Source of the DNA: Helicoverpa zea
Taxonomy: Eukaryota; Arthropoda; Insecta; Lepidoptera; Noctuidae
DNA length: 64,000 bases
Assembly (NCBI RefSeq): GCF_022581195.2
Contig: NC_061459.1
Location: 13,330,001-13,394,000, forward strand
Direction: 5' to 3'
Below the pieces are notes generated by a model. The model ran no database searches, was not told where the DNA came from, and saw nothing but the letters and a program-made list of their open reading frames with translations. Within the stretch, counting starts at the first letter, position 1. Every line of letters starts with the position of its first letter. A program made the translations under genes and the position numbers. Shown here piece by piece: positions 24,601 to 36,600 of the stretch.

Positions 24601-27600
24601 AACAACACGCGGTTGTATTATCGTTGTAGACACCTCGTGTTCGATTTAAATAATAGACTTTTCGCAATTATGATTATACCTTTCAGTCTAATCACGTGAC
24701 GTAGCAAACAACAATATTTTACATTCAACTACTGTTTTTGTCACCCCTATAACTGGAGTGTAGTTACACGAAATTCACTAAAATTCGAGCAACTCTCAAA
24801 AACCTAAAAGCAGGACATAACTGATCACAACCTAACTAACCTAACCTAACCTTTTTTTTTTGGGAGGGGGAAATCCTCATGGACTTCCTCCGCCTGGGGA
24901 GAGGCGGAGGGGTATGCCGGACTCTTACCGGCTAAAACCCCCTTGTGTCCTCCTTGCACGTGTGCGCGGGGTCGCGGGAATCCAGATTCTTCCGCAGCCC
25001 CACACTAGTGCTGGCCCTCGCACGGGCCTCGTCTCTTGCACGGGGTAGTGAGGTGTTCGCCTACCCCGTGCATCGCCTCCGGGGCACGCGCCGACACACG
25101 CGTGTGCCACCGCCTCGGGTCCACTGAGTAGGGGCGGGAACTTCCCCAAGTCCCTCGCCCTTGAACCCATTCATGGGGGGCGGAAGAGGGCGTTGTCCGC
25201 CCTTCTCCTGCGCCCGGTGCGCCTTCTGCGTCCGGGGAAGGGAGTCAAAATCTCCCTCTCCCGTTCCGCAGATTCCTTCTGCGACATCACGTCCTCGCAA
25301 AAGGAAACCACCGCGTCCCACAACTCTGCACTGCCGACCATCCTCCGCACCACAGCAGGCAGCGACAGATCGCCTCCGATTTCGTTTGTGAGGACACGGC
25401 GGTGCTCCTCCCAAGCTACACACTCAGCGAGCGTGTGTTGCGCCGTGTCCTCCCCGCAATGGACGCAGTGGTGACACCGAGTGTCCGGCTCCCTGTCTAA
25501 GCGACACAGGAACTTGCCGAAGCACCCATGCCCCGACAGTACCTGCGTCACCCTGAATGACAGGGAGCCGTGCCGGATCGCCGGATCGCCTCGACGGTAG
25601 TAAGGCCGGCGGTAGGGCGCATCAGCCTTTGCTGCCATTCCGCCACTAGGACTCGACGGAGCTCCTCTCGGCGCAGCTCGATCTCCCGCTGCACCGGCCT
25701 CGAGCCCCGTACCCGCTCTTCCTCGCGCCATCGGTATAATGACGCGAGTACTTTCGCCTCTAGGTCCCAGGGCGGGGATCCGGCCAGGACACAAGCCGCC
25801 TCGTAGGAAATCGTGCGGTACCCTCGGATGACTCTGACGGCCATCGCCCTCTGCGGTTTGCGCAGGATGGCGAGCGTACCGGCCGTCATGCCCATCGCCC
25901 ACACGAGGGCCCCATATAGGGCCATGGACCGCACGATTCCCACGTACAACCGCCTACAGGCGGCGCTCGGTCCCCCCAAGTTGGGAAGCAACGATGATAG
26001 CGCGCCCGCAGCGCCCATCAGCTTGGGCGTCAGCCGCCGGAAGTGAGGCCCGAATTCCCATCGGCTGTCGAGCACCAAGCTCAGGTACCTCATGGTGGGG
26101 CCGACAGCGATCCGGGCCCCGCTGACCACGATGTGTGATCCCGGCGGCGGCGCACGTCGGGGACCATGGAACACGATGGCCTCCGACTTGTTTAGGGCCA
26201 CCTCCAGGCCCAGGCGCCGGATGCGGTTCACCACCTGTGATACCGAAGCTGTGGCTATCAACGTCGCTTCCCTGTGCGAGCTCCCCCGGGCAGTGACAAG
26301 GGTGTCGTCCGCATAACACGTCATGTCGGCGCCCGGTGTGAGCTCACCCCTTAGCACCCAGTCGTAGCCGATGTTCCACAGGAGGGGTCCCAAGACCGAT
26401 CCCTGCGGAACACCGCACTACATAAGGTGCCGACCGGCACCGTCACGTCCCCGAATCTGACACATCTGCCCTCCAGGTAGGCCCCTACTATACGGCGGAG
26501 GTAGAGAGGAACTCTTTGGTATTTGAGAGCCTCCCGAATGCAACTCCAGGGAAGGGTGTTAAATGCGTTGGAGATGTCTAAGGACACCGCCAGCACCACC
26601 CCACCCCGGGACACAGTCTCCTCCGCCAGGGCCCTCACGCGCATGATGGCGTCTATGGTGGAGCGCCCCCGACGAAAACCGAATTGGTTGTCGTCCAGAT
26701 CCGGCCCCTCTCTGCACAAGTGGCTGACGAGGCGATCTGCTATGATGCGCTCAAAGAGTTTTCCCGCCTCGTCGAGCAGCACTATGGGCCGATACGCGGA
26801 CGGCGAGTCCGCGGGGCGCCCCTCCTTTCTGAGCAGCACCAGCCTTCCCTCCTTCTACACATTGGGAAACTGACCCTGCTCGAGATAAGCCGTGAAGAGC
26901 CCCCTTAGCTGGGGCTCCAGCTCCTTCAGAGCCAGGACGAGAGCTCGACCAGGAACTCCGTCGGGTCCCGGCGCTGTGTTCTTAGCCCGAAGTCGCGACA
27001 CGGCCGCTCTCGTCTCTGCTTGCGTCACCTCGGGGACATCGGTGTTCTCCTCTTCTGAAGAACCTGTGGCTGGGGGCGATGCCATCGCCGGGGGTACGTG
27101 TTCCGCTCTCTCAGGGAAGAGCGCCGATACCACCGCCTCTAGCAACTGGGGTTGCATACTTTGTACCAGTGGAGGCGTCCAGGGCCGCAGCTTGCCGCGT
27201 ACCCATCGGTAGGGGCGCTCCCACGGGTCCCGGTCTAGAGACCCCAGCAGCTCCTCCCTGGCACGCGACTTCGAGTCGCCGATGGCCAGCCACAGAGTCT
27301 CCTTGGACGCACGGTACACCTCATACAGCGCGTCTTCTTCGACGGGATTCCTTCGACGAACCTAACCTAACCTAAACAGTTTTTTTCATAAGGAAAAAAC
27401 TGTTTAGGTTAGGTACCATAAATTCTTAATATAGTATTATTAGTTTTTAAGATTTTAAATTGTTATTTGTTTTTAATTTTGTTCTAGCTGATAAATACGT
27501 TTTTTATTTATATTTGTATGCCGATGCTACGGCGAAACATGCAGAACTTATAACAAATGTTACATCTATGTACCCCGTGTTTCATACAAATAAAAATTCT

Positions 27601-30600
27601 TATTCTTATTCAATTCAAACAAATTAAATTATTATAGACCTACATATATTCATGTAACCTATGATCTACAACTTAATGACTATAGGCAAACTTACCTTTC
27701 TCATGACCCTAAATCTTGCACCACAGTGAGCCACAAGGCATATCCTTCATCGAGACCTCAAACCTGGACGGGGAGACGAACCTGAAGATCCGCATGGCTC
27801 ACCCGGACACGGCGCGGCTGGACAACACGCAGGCTCTCGCCGACTTCACCGCCACGCTGCAATGTGAACAGCCGAATAGACATCTGTATGAGTTCAACGG
27901 CATGCTGAAGGAGCCTACTGCTAAGTAAGGATGAGTTATAATTATTGGTTTAAGGTCCGAAACTGAATATCAGTTTTCGTTTCTTACATGAACTTCTTAA
28001 TCTAGTTACCAAGGAAACCCGAAACCCCTTCGTAAGACTGGTTGTTGTCAGACTTTCTGACATTTTTCCGCAACGACTAGCAAAGGTGTCCAAATGATGG
28101 CCAGAACCCACCAATTTAACACTTTGACATTAATTTGTATTATTTGTTAGGACCACAACTTGTAACTAAACAAAATTTATTATAACCAACATCATGTTTA
28201 TGTACACTAGGTCTTGTTTGGAACGAAACATTTAAGATATAATCATGGTTGCAGTCGTAGCAAAATAATCTTAAAATCGAATAATACTCTATTGTACATA
28301 TCAAGCGTGTTATTCAATTTTGTTCTTTATTTATCGCTACAATTAAAGACAACTACAATGTATTGTTTATACTCAACATTTCGATTATATAAAAGTATTA
28401 GCTGGTCAAAGCTGACATGACGCACCCCACTACCAAGTATTATGTTCACTTATGCGCTTAAATACGCCCTCTGTACTTAATTATAATTATAGAATTAATA
28501 AGATATAATTTCTAAAATGATGTATGTTTCTTCGCTTAGGACGATACCTCTGGGCTTGGATCAGATGCTGCTCCGCGGGTCGATGCTGCGCAACACCAAC
28601 TACATCTACGGCGTGGTCGTGTACACCGGACACGAGACCAAGCTCATGAAGAACTCCACTAAAGGTAACTCATTCACTATAGCCTACTTACTATCCTACT
28701 GATTTTATAGGAGTAAAAGTTTACATGAATGATTGTTCCTCTTTCATGCAAAAATTATTAGATCGATCTTAATGAAAGTTGGCAGAAACATAGCTTATTT
28801 ACCGAATAACATATATCCATGTGCGGGTATGATTTCCCTCGCGATGCAAGTGAAACCATGGGCGAAAGCTAGCTCTTGTATAAGTCCAACTTTTACTATT
28901 AAGTTAGATTCTATAACGACCTTCTACTTATAAGTACAATTAAGTACATGTTTTGTTGGGTAGCCCCACTGAAGCGGTCGTCAATAGACCGTCAGACGAA
29001 CACTCACATCCTGATGCTGTTCCTGATCCTGCTGACGCTGTCGCTGCTGAGCGCCGGCTTCAACGAGCTGTGGATGCGGGCGCACTCCGACTGGTATATT
29101 GGGTTAGAGGGTAAGTTATGTACATATTTAGTTCATCTTGCTCACAACACAAGTATGATAAACTGTATCTGTGCGTGCAAACTTGCTGCCCAAAGTCCTC
29201 TTCCCAATATAGGTATAAAGAAATTGCCATCAGTTAAAGGATTTCAACACTAGACTTTTTACAATCCCAGCGAAAGGTCAAGAAAGATTGATTTTTGGAA
29301 ATTACTTACCATGTACTAAGAATTATTTTAAATAAAAAACTTGAAAATATTGTTTTTTTTTTGTTACAGAGGCGCAGAATGCAAATTTCGGATTTAACTT
29401 TTTGACATTTTTAATATTGTACAACAATCTTATACCTATATCGTTACAAGTTACTGCTGAAATAGTTAGATTTTTTCAAGTAAGTATCACTCGCATCCTT
29501 GTACATACATTGACACTGAAAAGTAATATCGATAAAAAAATCTTCGTGCCAAAACTAGCAACTTTCTATATTTCAAATGCATTTGTTTAAGGTCCGGTTT
29601 CACTGGTTAACGATTAAGTGTCAGTGTATTTGTCTGATAGTTAATGCCATCTGCCAGAAACAGGGTGCTTATTATTATAAACCAAAAACCAATCTGTGGT
29701 ATAAATAAACTATGTATAAGTTTTGGATCCTGTCAGGATATCAGAGACTTTGTCAGTAACTGGTGAAACTGGCCACAAATGTTGTATGCTTTTGCTGTAG
29801 GTGTACTCTTTTAAAATAAATAAATAAATGAATGTCCATTCCGCAGGCTAAGTTCATAGCGATGGACGTGGAGATGTACCACGTGGCGACGGACACGCCG
29901 GCGATGGCGCGGACGTCCAACCTCAACGAGGAGCTCGGCATGGTCAAGTACGTGTTCAGCGACAAGACCGGCACCCTCACCTGCAACGTCATGGAGTTCC
30001 GCAAGTGCACTATTGGGGAGGTTAGTTCTAATATTAGACACTTTATAACGTTAAAGTAATGGTTCCAAGTAATATTTGCCCAGCTTTTATAATATAGAGC
30101 TACCTATCTGACGGCAACCCAGGACCTGGGCGACCGATTGCCAAAACTGGATGATCATATTTTCTGGCCTCTGCCTGCTCGTAATAACTTCTAAAGAAGC
30201 TCAAATGACTGCCATTACCCATCAATTTAACGTACCTTCCGAAACATCTATTTTCGTATCGACCGCAGCAAGATCTATCGACCAGCACAGGCTGCATAGG
30301 CTGTCACTTAGTGAGCTTCTTAAAAATAACCGTCAACAATTTCTCTATCCACCAGATAATCTACAGCGCTCCAGGTCCCAACGAGAAGTTAGAAGACACC
30401 CTGCTGTACCAGAATTTACAGCGGAACCATCCGACAGCAGGCGTCATCCGCGAGTTCCTCACCATGCTGGCCGTGTGCCATACTGTGATACCTGAGCGAG
30501 TGGGGGATCAGCTCAACTACCACGCGGCCTCACCAGGTATCATACATTGTACATGTTAGATGTCGTAATAATTGTATATTTAGCGAATTACTGTATTCAA

Positions 30601-33600
30601 ACAATTTGTCAAACAAACAAACAAAACTGTGTGTTGTTGTAAGTTAAAGAAACTTTAGATATACCCGTGCATCGGAGAGTACGTAAATGTCGGTCCTGCG
30701 CCTAATCTCTCTTCGGTCGTGTCGGATTGCCGTCCCATCGGGCTATGAGAGTGAAGGAATAGGGAGTGCACCTGTGTCTGCGCAAATGCCCGTGCACTGT
30801 GCACAAATATGGCCTGTACAGCTGGCCTATCTTACATGAGAACAGCCGCCGAGGCCGATAGTATAATCGGCTGGGAGGACATCATCATCATCACTTGTTG
30901 TTGCGGCGCAGACGAGCGCGCGCTGGTGCTGGGCGCGGCGGCGCTGGGCTACGAGTTCGACCAGCGCACGCCGCGGGCGGTGCGGGTCCGCGCCGCCGGC
31001 CGCCAGGAGGAGTTCGCCGTGCTCAACGTGCTCGACTTCACCTCCGCGCGCAAGCGCATGTCCGTCATCGTGAGGACACCTTCAGGTAGATACTGGCAGA
31101 TTCGGAAGTCTATTTTGTATTTTTTCGATCGAGTAAAACATTGTATATTTAATACTTATCTTTGGACAGCAGATTATACATATATTTTTTTTAACAATTA
31201 CACACACATAAATAAACACATAAAATAATCCTAAAATAATATAATGTATCTGGTGTGTCGTACCTAATCACAATAAATCCTATCACATATACTTCATGAT
31301 ATTGTATGACGAATTGTAAAAAAAATAACCTAATCCATTAACTGGTTTAGCCACAGGAGTCATTTTTCGTTTTCATAATTTACACCATCATGTGTAAAAC
31401 AGAGATAAAGTATAAGAGTATCAATATTTTGACCAGTTGACAGCTGTCAGTTTTCAAGGAAAAATTTCCGTTGTTTGTACTGACCATAAACATAATATAG
31501 TAAACAGCACTACGCACTTTTAACCAAAAAACGAGCCGAGTGAAACAGTTAGTACGGGGCCGTCTGTCCCTTTCTAATAGGGTGACTATGAGATTAAGCT
31601 ATGTGAGACCAATCCGAGTTTGCTAAGATTATTAAACACAGATTGGTATTGAAGTTTTAACTTACGCAGTTTGTGACCTTAAAATACTAATATAGGCTTT
31701 TAGTAATTAGCGGGAATTAGCAGTAATAAAAACATGAAGATTTGAAGTGCAGACTGATTTTTTTGTATTTTTGCTTCACATATAGACTGCTGAGCCATTT
31801 ATATCGCCTTTCTACATTTTTTTGGTAAGCTATAACAATAGTACAACAGTTTTAGAATTCATCACACATATTTTGACTCATTACAAGAATTCATGGGCAC
31901 CCTAGTTGTTTGATTTACGAAAATGTTATTATTAGCTAACCTGTGGAACGATATATTGCAATCACCATAGGATTCACTTTTACAAGTATAAACGCAACAC
32001 TTTTTCACCACTTTAACAGTTTAAATTGATTTATAGTTCGGCCATTCAGAGAATGCGTTCCTGACACGTCGCGATTGAACTGACGATGTAACTACATTCA
32101 TTGATTATTGATATAATAATGTTGTTTTAATGCTCCTCAATTGTTAAAACGGTAAACAACCAGCAAAAATATTTTTATCGTAACTGCAACGCCATTGCAA
32201 AGTTACGTCGTCAGTTCAATCGCGACGTGTCAGGAACGCATTCTCTGAATGGCCGAACTATAATACAAAAAATATAAACAAAATTTTAAATGCTGATTAC
32301 GCGCCAAGAATGTTCAGGGTTACCGCTAGAAAATAAAAAAAAGCAAAATAAAAATTTATGTTGTTTATGTTTTAAGAATAAATACAAATAACTAATATAA
32401 TAACAATCGCATTAATTTAATGCGATTGTTATTAATTTGTTGACTTACAATTGTTAAAATAAGATAAAAATATAAGTGATTCAATTGTTTTTTTGGGAAG
32501 ACAAAACTGTTGATCACAACGTTTTTTTATGCTGGCAAGGTGTTAGAAAGAGACAAACGGCCTCCGTTCTAACTATCCCTCTCGGCTCGGATTTGCCTCT
32601 GTGTATTATGCAACCAATTTAGTACCTTATTGCGTTGGAATAGAGTTCATTTTCGTAAATATATATTTTGAGCGTATGCAATCTTGTTTAGTATATTACA
32701 TCTATGGTACTGACTGACTCTTATATGCTGTTCTAATTCTCACACAGTTTTATTCTATTTATTTTGTTTGAAAATATTTTTTTTTAAAATTTTATTTTCT
32801 TATTTGTGCTAATCGACATATTATACTAACCAATACATTAACGTATCTCTTTAATGTGATTAGGTACGACACACCCGATATAGCATATTTCGTAAACTTC
32901 AACAACACCACTTAGTAAATCGTCCACATACACAGGTGAGATCAAGCTATACTGCAAGGGCGCGGACTCAGTGATCTACCCGCGACTAGCCGGCGGGGCT
33001 CATGCACAGTACGCCGACACCACACTCTCGCACCTCGAGCTGTTCGCCTGCGATGGCCTTCGAACCCTGGTCTTCGCAGTCGCCGACATCTCCGAACAAT
33101 TCTACCAGGACTGGGCGAATACATACCACAAGGCCAGCATCGCGATACAGGATAGGGAACAGAAAATTGAGGAAGCGGCCATGTTGATTGAGAATAATTT
33201 GAGGTTGCTTGGCGCTACTGCTATTGAGGATAAGCTGCAGGTATGTACCTACTGGGTTATATTTTTCGGACACAATTGGTTTTCTATTAAATTTTTCTGA
33301 CAAACTAGTTTAAGAATCAAAAATCTGTACATACGCCTCTAGTTGGGACCCAAAATAGTCTTTGTAAGAAATAGGAACTGACTTAAAAAATGTATTGATA
33401 CAGGATGGCGTCCCGGAGACGATAGCGGCGCTACTGAAGGCGAACATCAACGTGTGGGTGCTGACGGGCGACAAGCAGGAGACCGCCATCAACATCGGCC
33501 ACTCCGCGCGGCTGCTGCACAGCGGCATGCCGCTCATCATACTCAACGAGGACAGCCTGGACGTGAGTACCAGCACAGGAGCCCAGGAGTTACAGGAGAA

Positions 33601-36600
33601 CTCCCCTTCAGATAAAACATAATAAAGAATAAAGCCTCAGCAATGGTCATCTCCTATCTCTTGAACTGTTCTTTCATCATAACAGCTCTAGGTGGTCCAC
33701 TGCTGATTTCCAAAAGGTTCGATTGAAAGCGAACGACGTACAGCGCCTATCCGTGACCGACGACAGATCATCTGACCATCTCGTGTATGACTGGGTGGCC
33801 GTGCGTCGTCCTACGCTATGGTCTCTATATGAGATTCTCTCGGTTCATTAAGTCATCTTTTCTTTGTACAAAGCTTCTTACATATCCCATATATCTATCA
33901 CCATCAACACACTCTCTTACCACCTGGCTACAAAACACAATTCCACCTCCAGGGTACCCGCGAGTGCATATCTCGACAAACGATGGAGTTCGGCGACAAC
34001 CTGGGCAAGCAGAACGAGATCGCGCTCATCATCGACGGCAAGACGCTCAAGTACGCGATGGGCTGTGACCTGAAGAAGGACTTCCTGGACCTCTGCATAT
34101 CTTGCAAGGTCGTTGTGTGCTGTAGGGTCTCGCCTATACAGAAGGCTGAGGTGAGGAGCGATTTGTTAATGTGTCTTTCATGTCTTAGCAGTTCTGTAAA
34201 GTTTTATTTTTGATGTTACATAGGTATGAAAACATCATCCTCCTTTTTCGAAAAACTGTATATGCCTGTGCTCTATAGTATCTATATACTATGGCAACGG
34301 TAGCAACATCACGACTCCAAATAAAATTGCGATATGGGCAGGAGGATGATGATGATCGTAATCAACGTCACGCGTAATGCAGTGGCCCTTCAGATGATAT
34401 CACATCTAAAGTGCCTCCTTTCTAATTAGCATCAATAACTTCACAACTCCTAATTTAACCTTCATAGATTCTCTTTGTAATAACGAACTCATTGGTTCTT
34501 TGTGCAGGTAGTAGAGATGGTATCGTCAGCGACGGGCGCGGTGACGCTGGCTATCGGCGACGGCGCCAACGACGTGGCCATGATACAGCGCGCGTCCGTC
34601 GGCGTCGGCATCTCCGGCGTCGAGGGGCTGCAGGCTGTCTGCGCCTCCGACTACAGCATTGCGCAGGTATACCACAATATACAGAAAATTGGCACGGATC
34701 GGCTGGTGTAGTTTTATGAAAATTGCAAATGGAAAACAGTCAAAAAACAACAGGACAGCACAAAAAAAATTATTTCCAAAAACTTCCCCAGACTATTATT
34801 ATATTTAGATTCAATTCCCTGATTTTCCTTCAAGTCGCTTTTGAAAATTGACATAATCTCCTTAGTTGATAGGCATCTTTTGGACGACATGTACAAAACA
34901 TCCTACATGTATAACTAAAGAATGTTTGAAACTGCTCAGTTCCGGTTCCTGCTGCGGCTGCTGCTGGTGCACGGCGCGTGGAACTACTCGCGCATCAGCA
35001 AGCTCATCCTGTACTCCTTCTACAAGAACATCTGCCTCTACGTCATCGAGCTCTGGTTCGCGATATACTCCGCCTGGTGAGATACATTGCAGACAAACAT
35101 AATTACTATGGTGGAATATAACTCTGTTTTATAGGGAAGAAACTTTTGGACCAAGACCATCTTTGCTTGTAAATCCATCAAAGGGCGACTACTTTGCGCT
35201 TCATGAATTGCTTCATAACCTTAATCAACAGCAGTAGCAATAATCTTACAGCTACAGACTCTTTTCCTCAGGGAGAAACCATCAAATCATTTACCTTACT
35301 GTCTGGCTGTTCCAAACCCATGATAACTCATGTAAAATATTCACAGACTGCCAAAGGTTCTTCGATTGACTGGTCAACTTTAACTGGTCCTAATAAGTGT
35401 ATGGTTGTGTACTTGTTCACCAGGTCCGGTCAGATCCTGTTCGAGCGCTGGACGATAGGGTTCTACAACGTGATCTTCACGGCGCTGCCGCCCTTCGCCA
35501 TCGGACTCTTCGACAAGCTCTGCTCGCCTGAAATTATGCTCAGGGTATGTATTATTTAAACTATCAGGAGTAGCCGAGCTATATTACCAAGTACGGGAAC
35601 TCTACAAACCTATTTTTTTTTTATTAGTAGCGAAACTTTATAAAGTGGTTATTGTCCGAAAACGTGCTCATTCATACGTGTCCTTTTTTTTCACACAAAC
35701 GTGGCCTGTAAACCGATTTAACCCATATAAAATAATATAATTTATTTTTCTTACATGGAATATCCTCTAAAATTAAACGTTAAAACATTTAATGAGTATG
35801 AAAAGTATAGCATTGTTCTCGCTCTATTACTTTACTAACTTCTTTTCATAATATATAAGTGATCTTCCCAATCTCAATTTTATTTGGATATACCTATTAG
35901 TCTTCATCAAAAATCGTCACAACATCCTACGTTTATCTTCCCCCAGCATCCAGTCCTATACATCCCATCGCAGCAAGGGCTCCTATTCAACGTGCGCGTG
36001 TTCTGGGTGTGGGCGGTGAACGCGCTGCTGCACTCGGTGCTGCTGTTCTGGCTGCCCATGCTGCTGGCCAGCCACCACATCCTGTGGCCTTCGGGCAAGG
36101 ATGGCGGCTACTTGCTGCTCGGCAACTTTGTTTATACTGTGAGTACTGAAGTTATAGGAGTATGATAGTTAGATGTCAATTGAATGTGTTCTGTATTAAT
36201 TTTAGCTTTTAGATTGTATTTGTTTCTGTTTTGATTGTATTTTTTTATTAGTTTCTTCGACAAAACTTTTGAAACTACACCAAATGTGACTGTTCCTTTA
36301 CAACCCGGTGCAGTAAAATGTTTCGTTAAATTCTCATATACATTTTACCGCAGGTCTCTCCCGAAGGGGAAAAGGTTGCGCCCCTTAGACAAGACCAAAT
36401 TTGTATATCTGTCTCCCATAAGAAAAAATATCGAAATAAAAATATCTTCCCTAAACTTTTTAGATAGCTCTAAGAATATTGCGCGAATCGCTGCAAAGAA
36501 ACCATTTTTTGAGTAGGACCTTGTCTTCAAGGACTTTTTCAACATCATATACATATGGGAACTATTATTAACTTTAAAATTGTGTTGTTAGTACGTAGTG

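Larger units (their letters stand above)
31532..32589. mobile_element. Inverted-repeat element in intron 11 containing a MITE
   Basis: The left arm 31532-31577 (CGAGCCGAG to CCTTTCTAA) and the right arm 32543-32589 are imperfect inverted repeats of about 46 bp, roughly three-quarters identical. No transposase is visible. The 231-bp MITE at 32032 and a 35-bp palindrome at 32399 lie inside. Confidence 0.55.

Noticed and set aside
25161..27375. Many plus-strand open frames in the GC-rich block
   Set aside because: They are antisense shadows of the minus-strand LINE reverse transcriptase.
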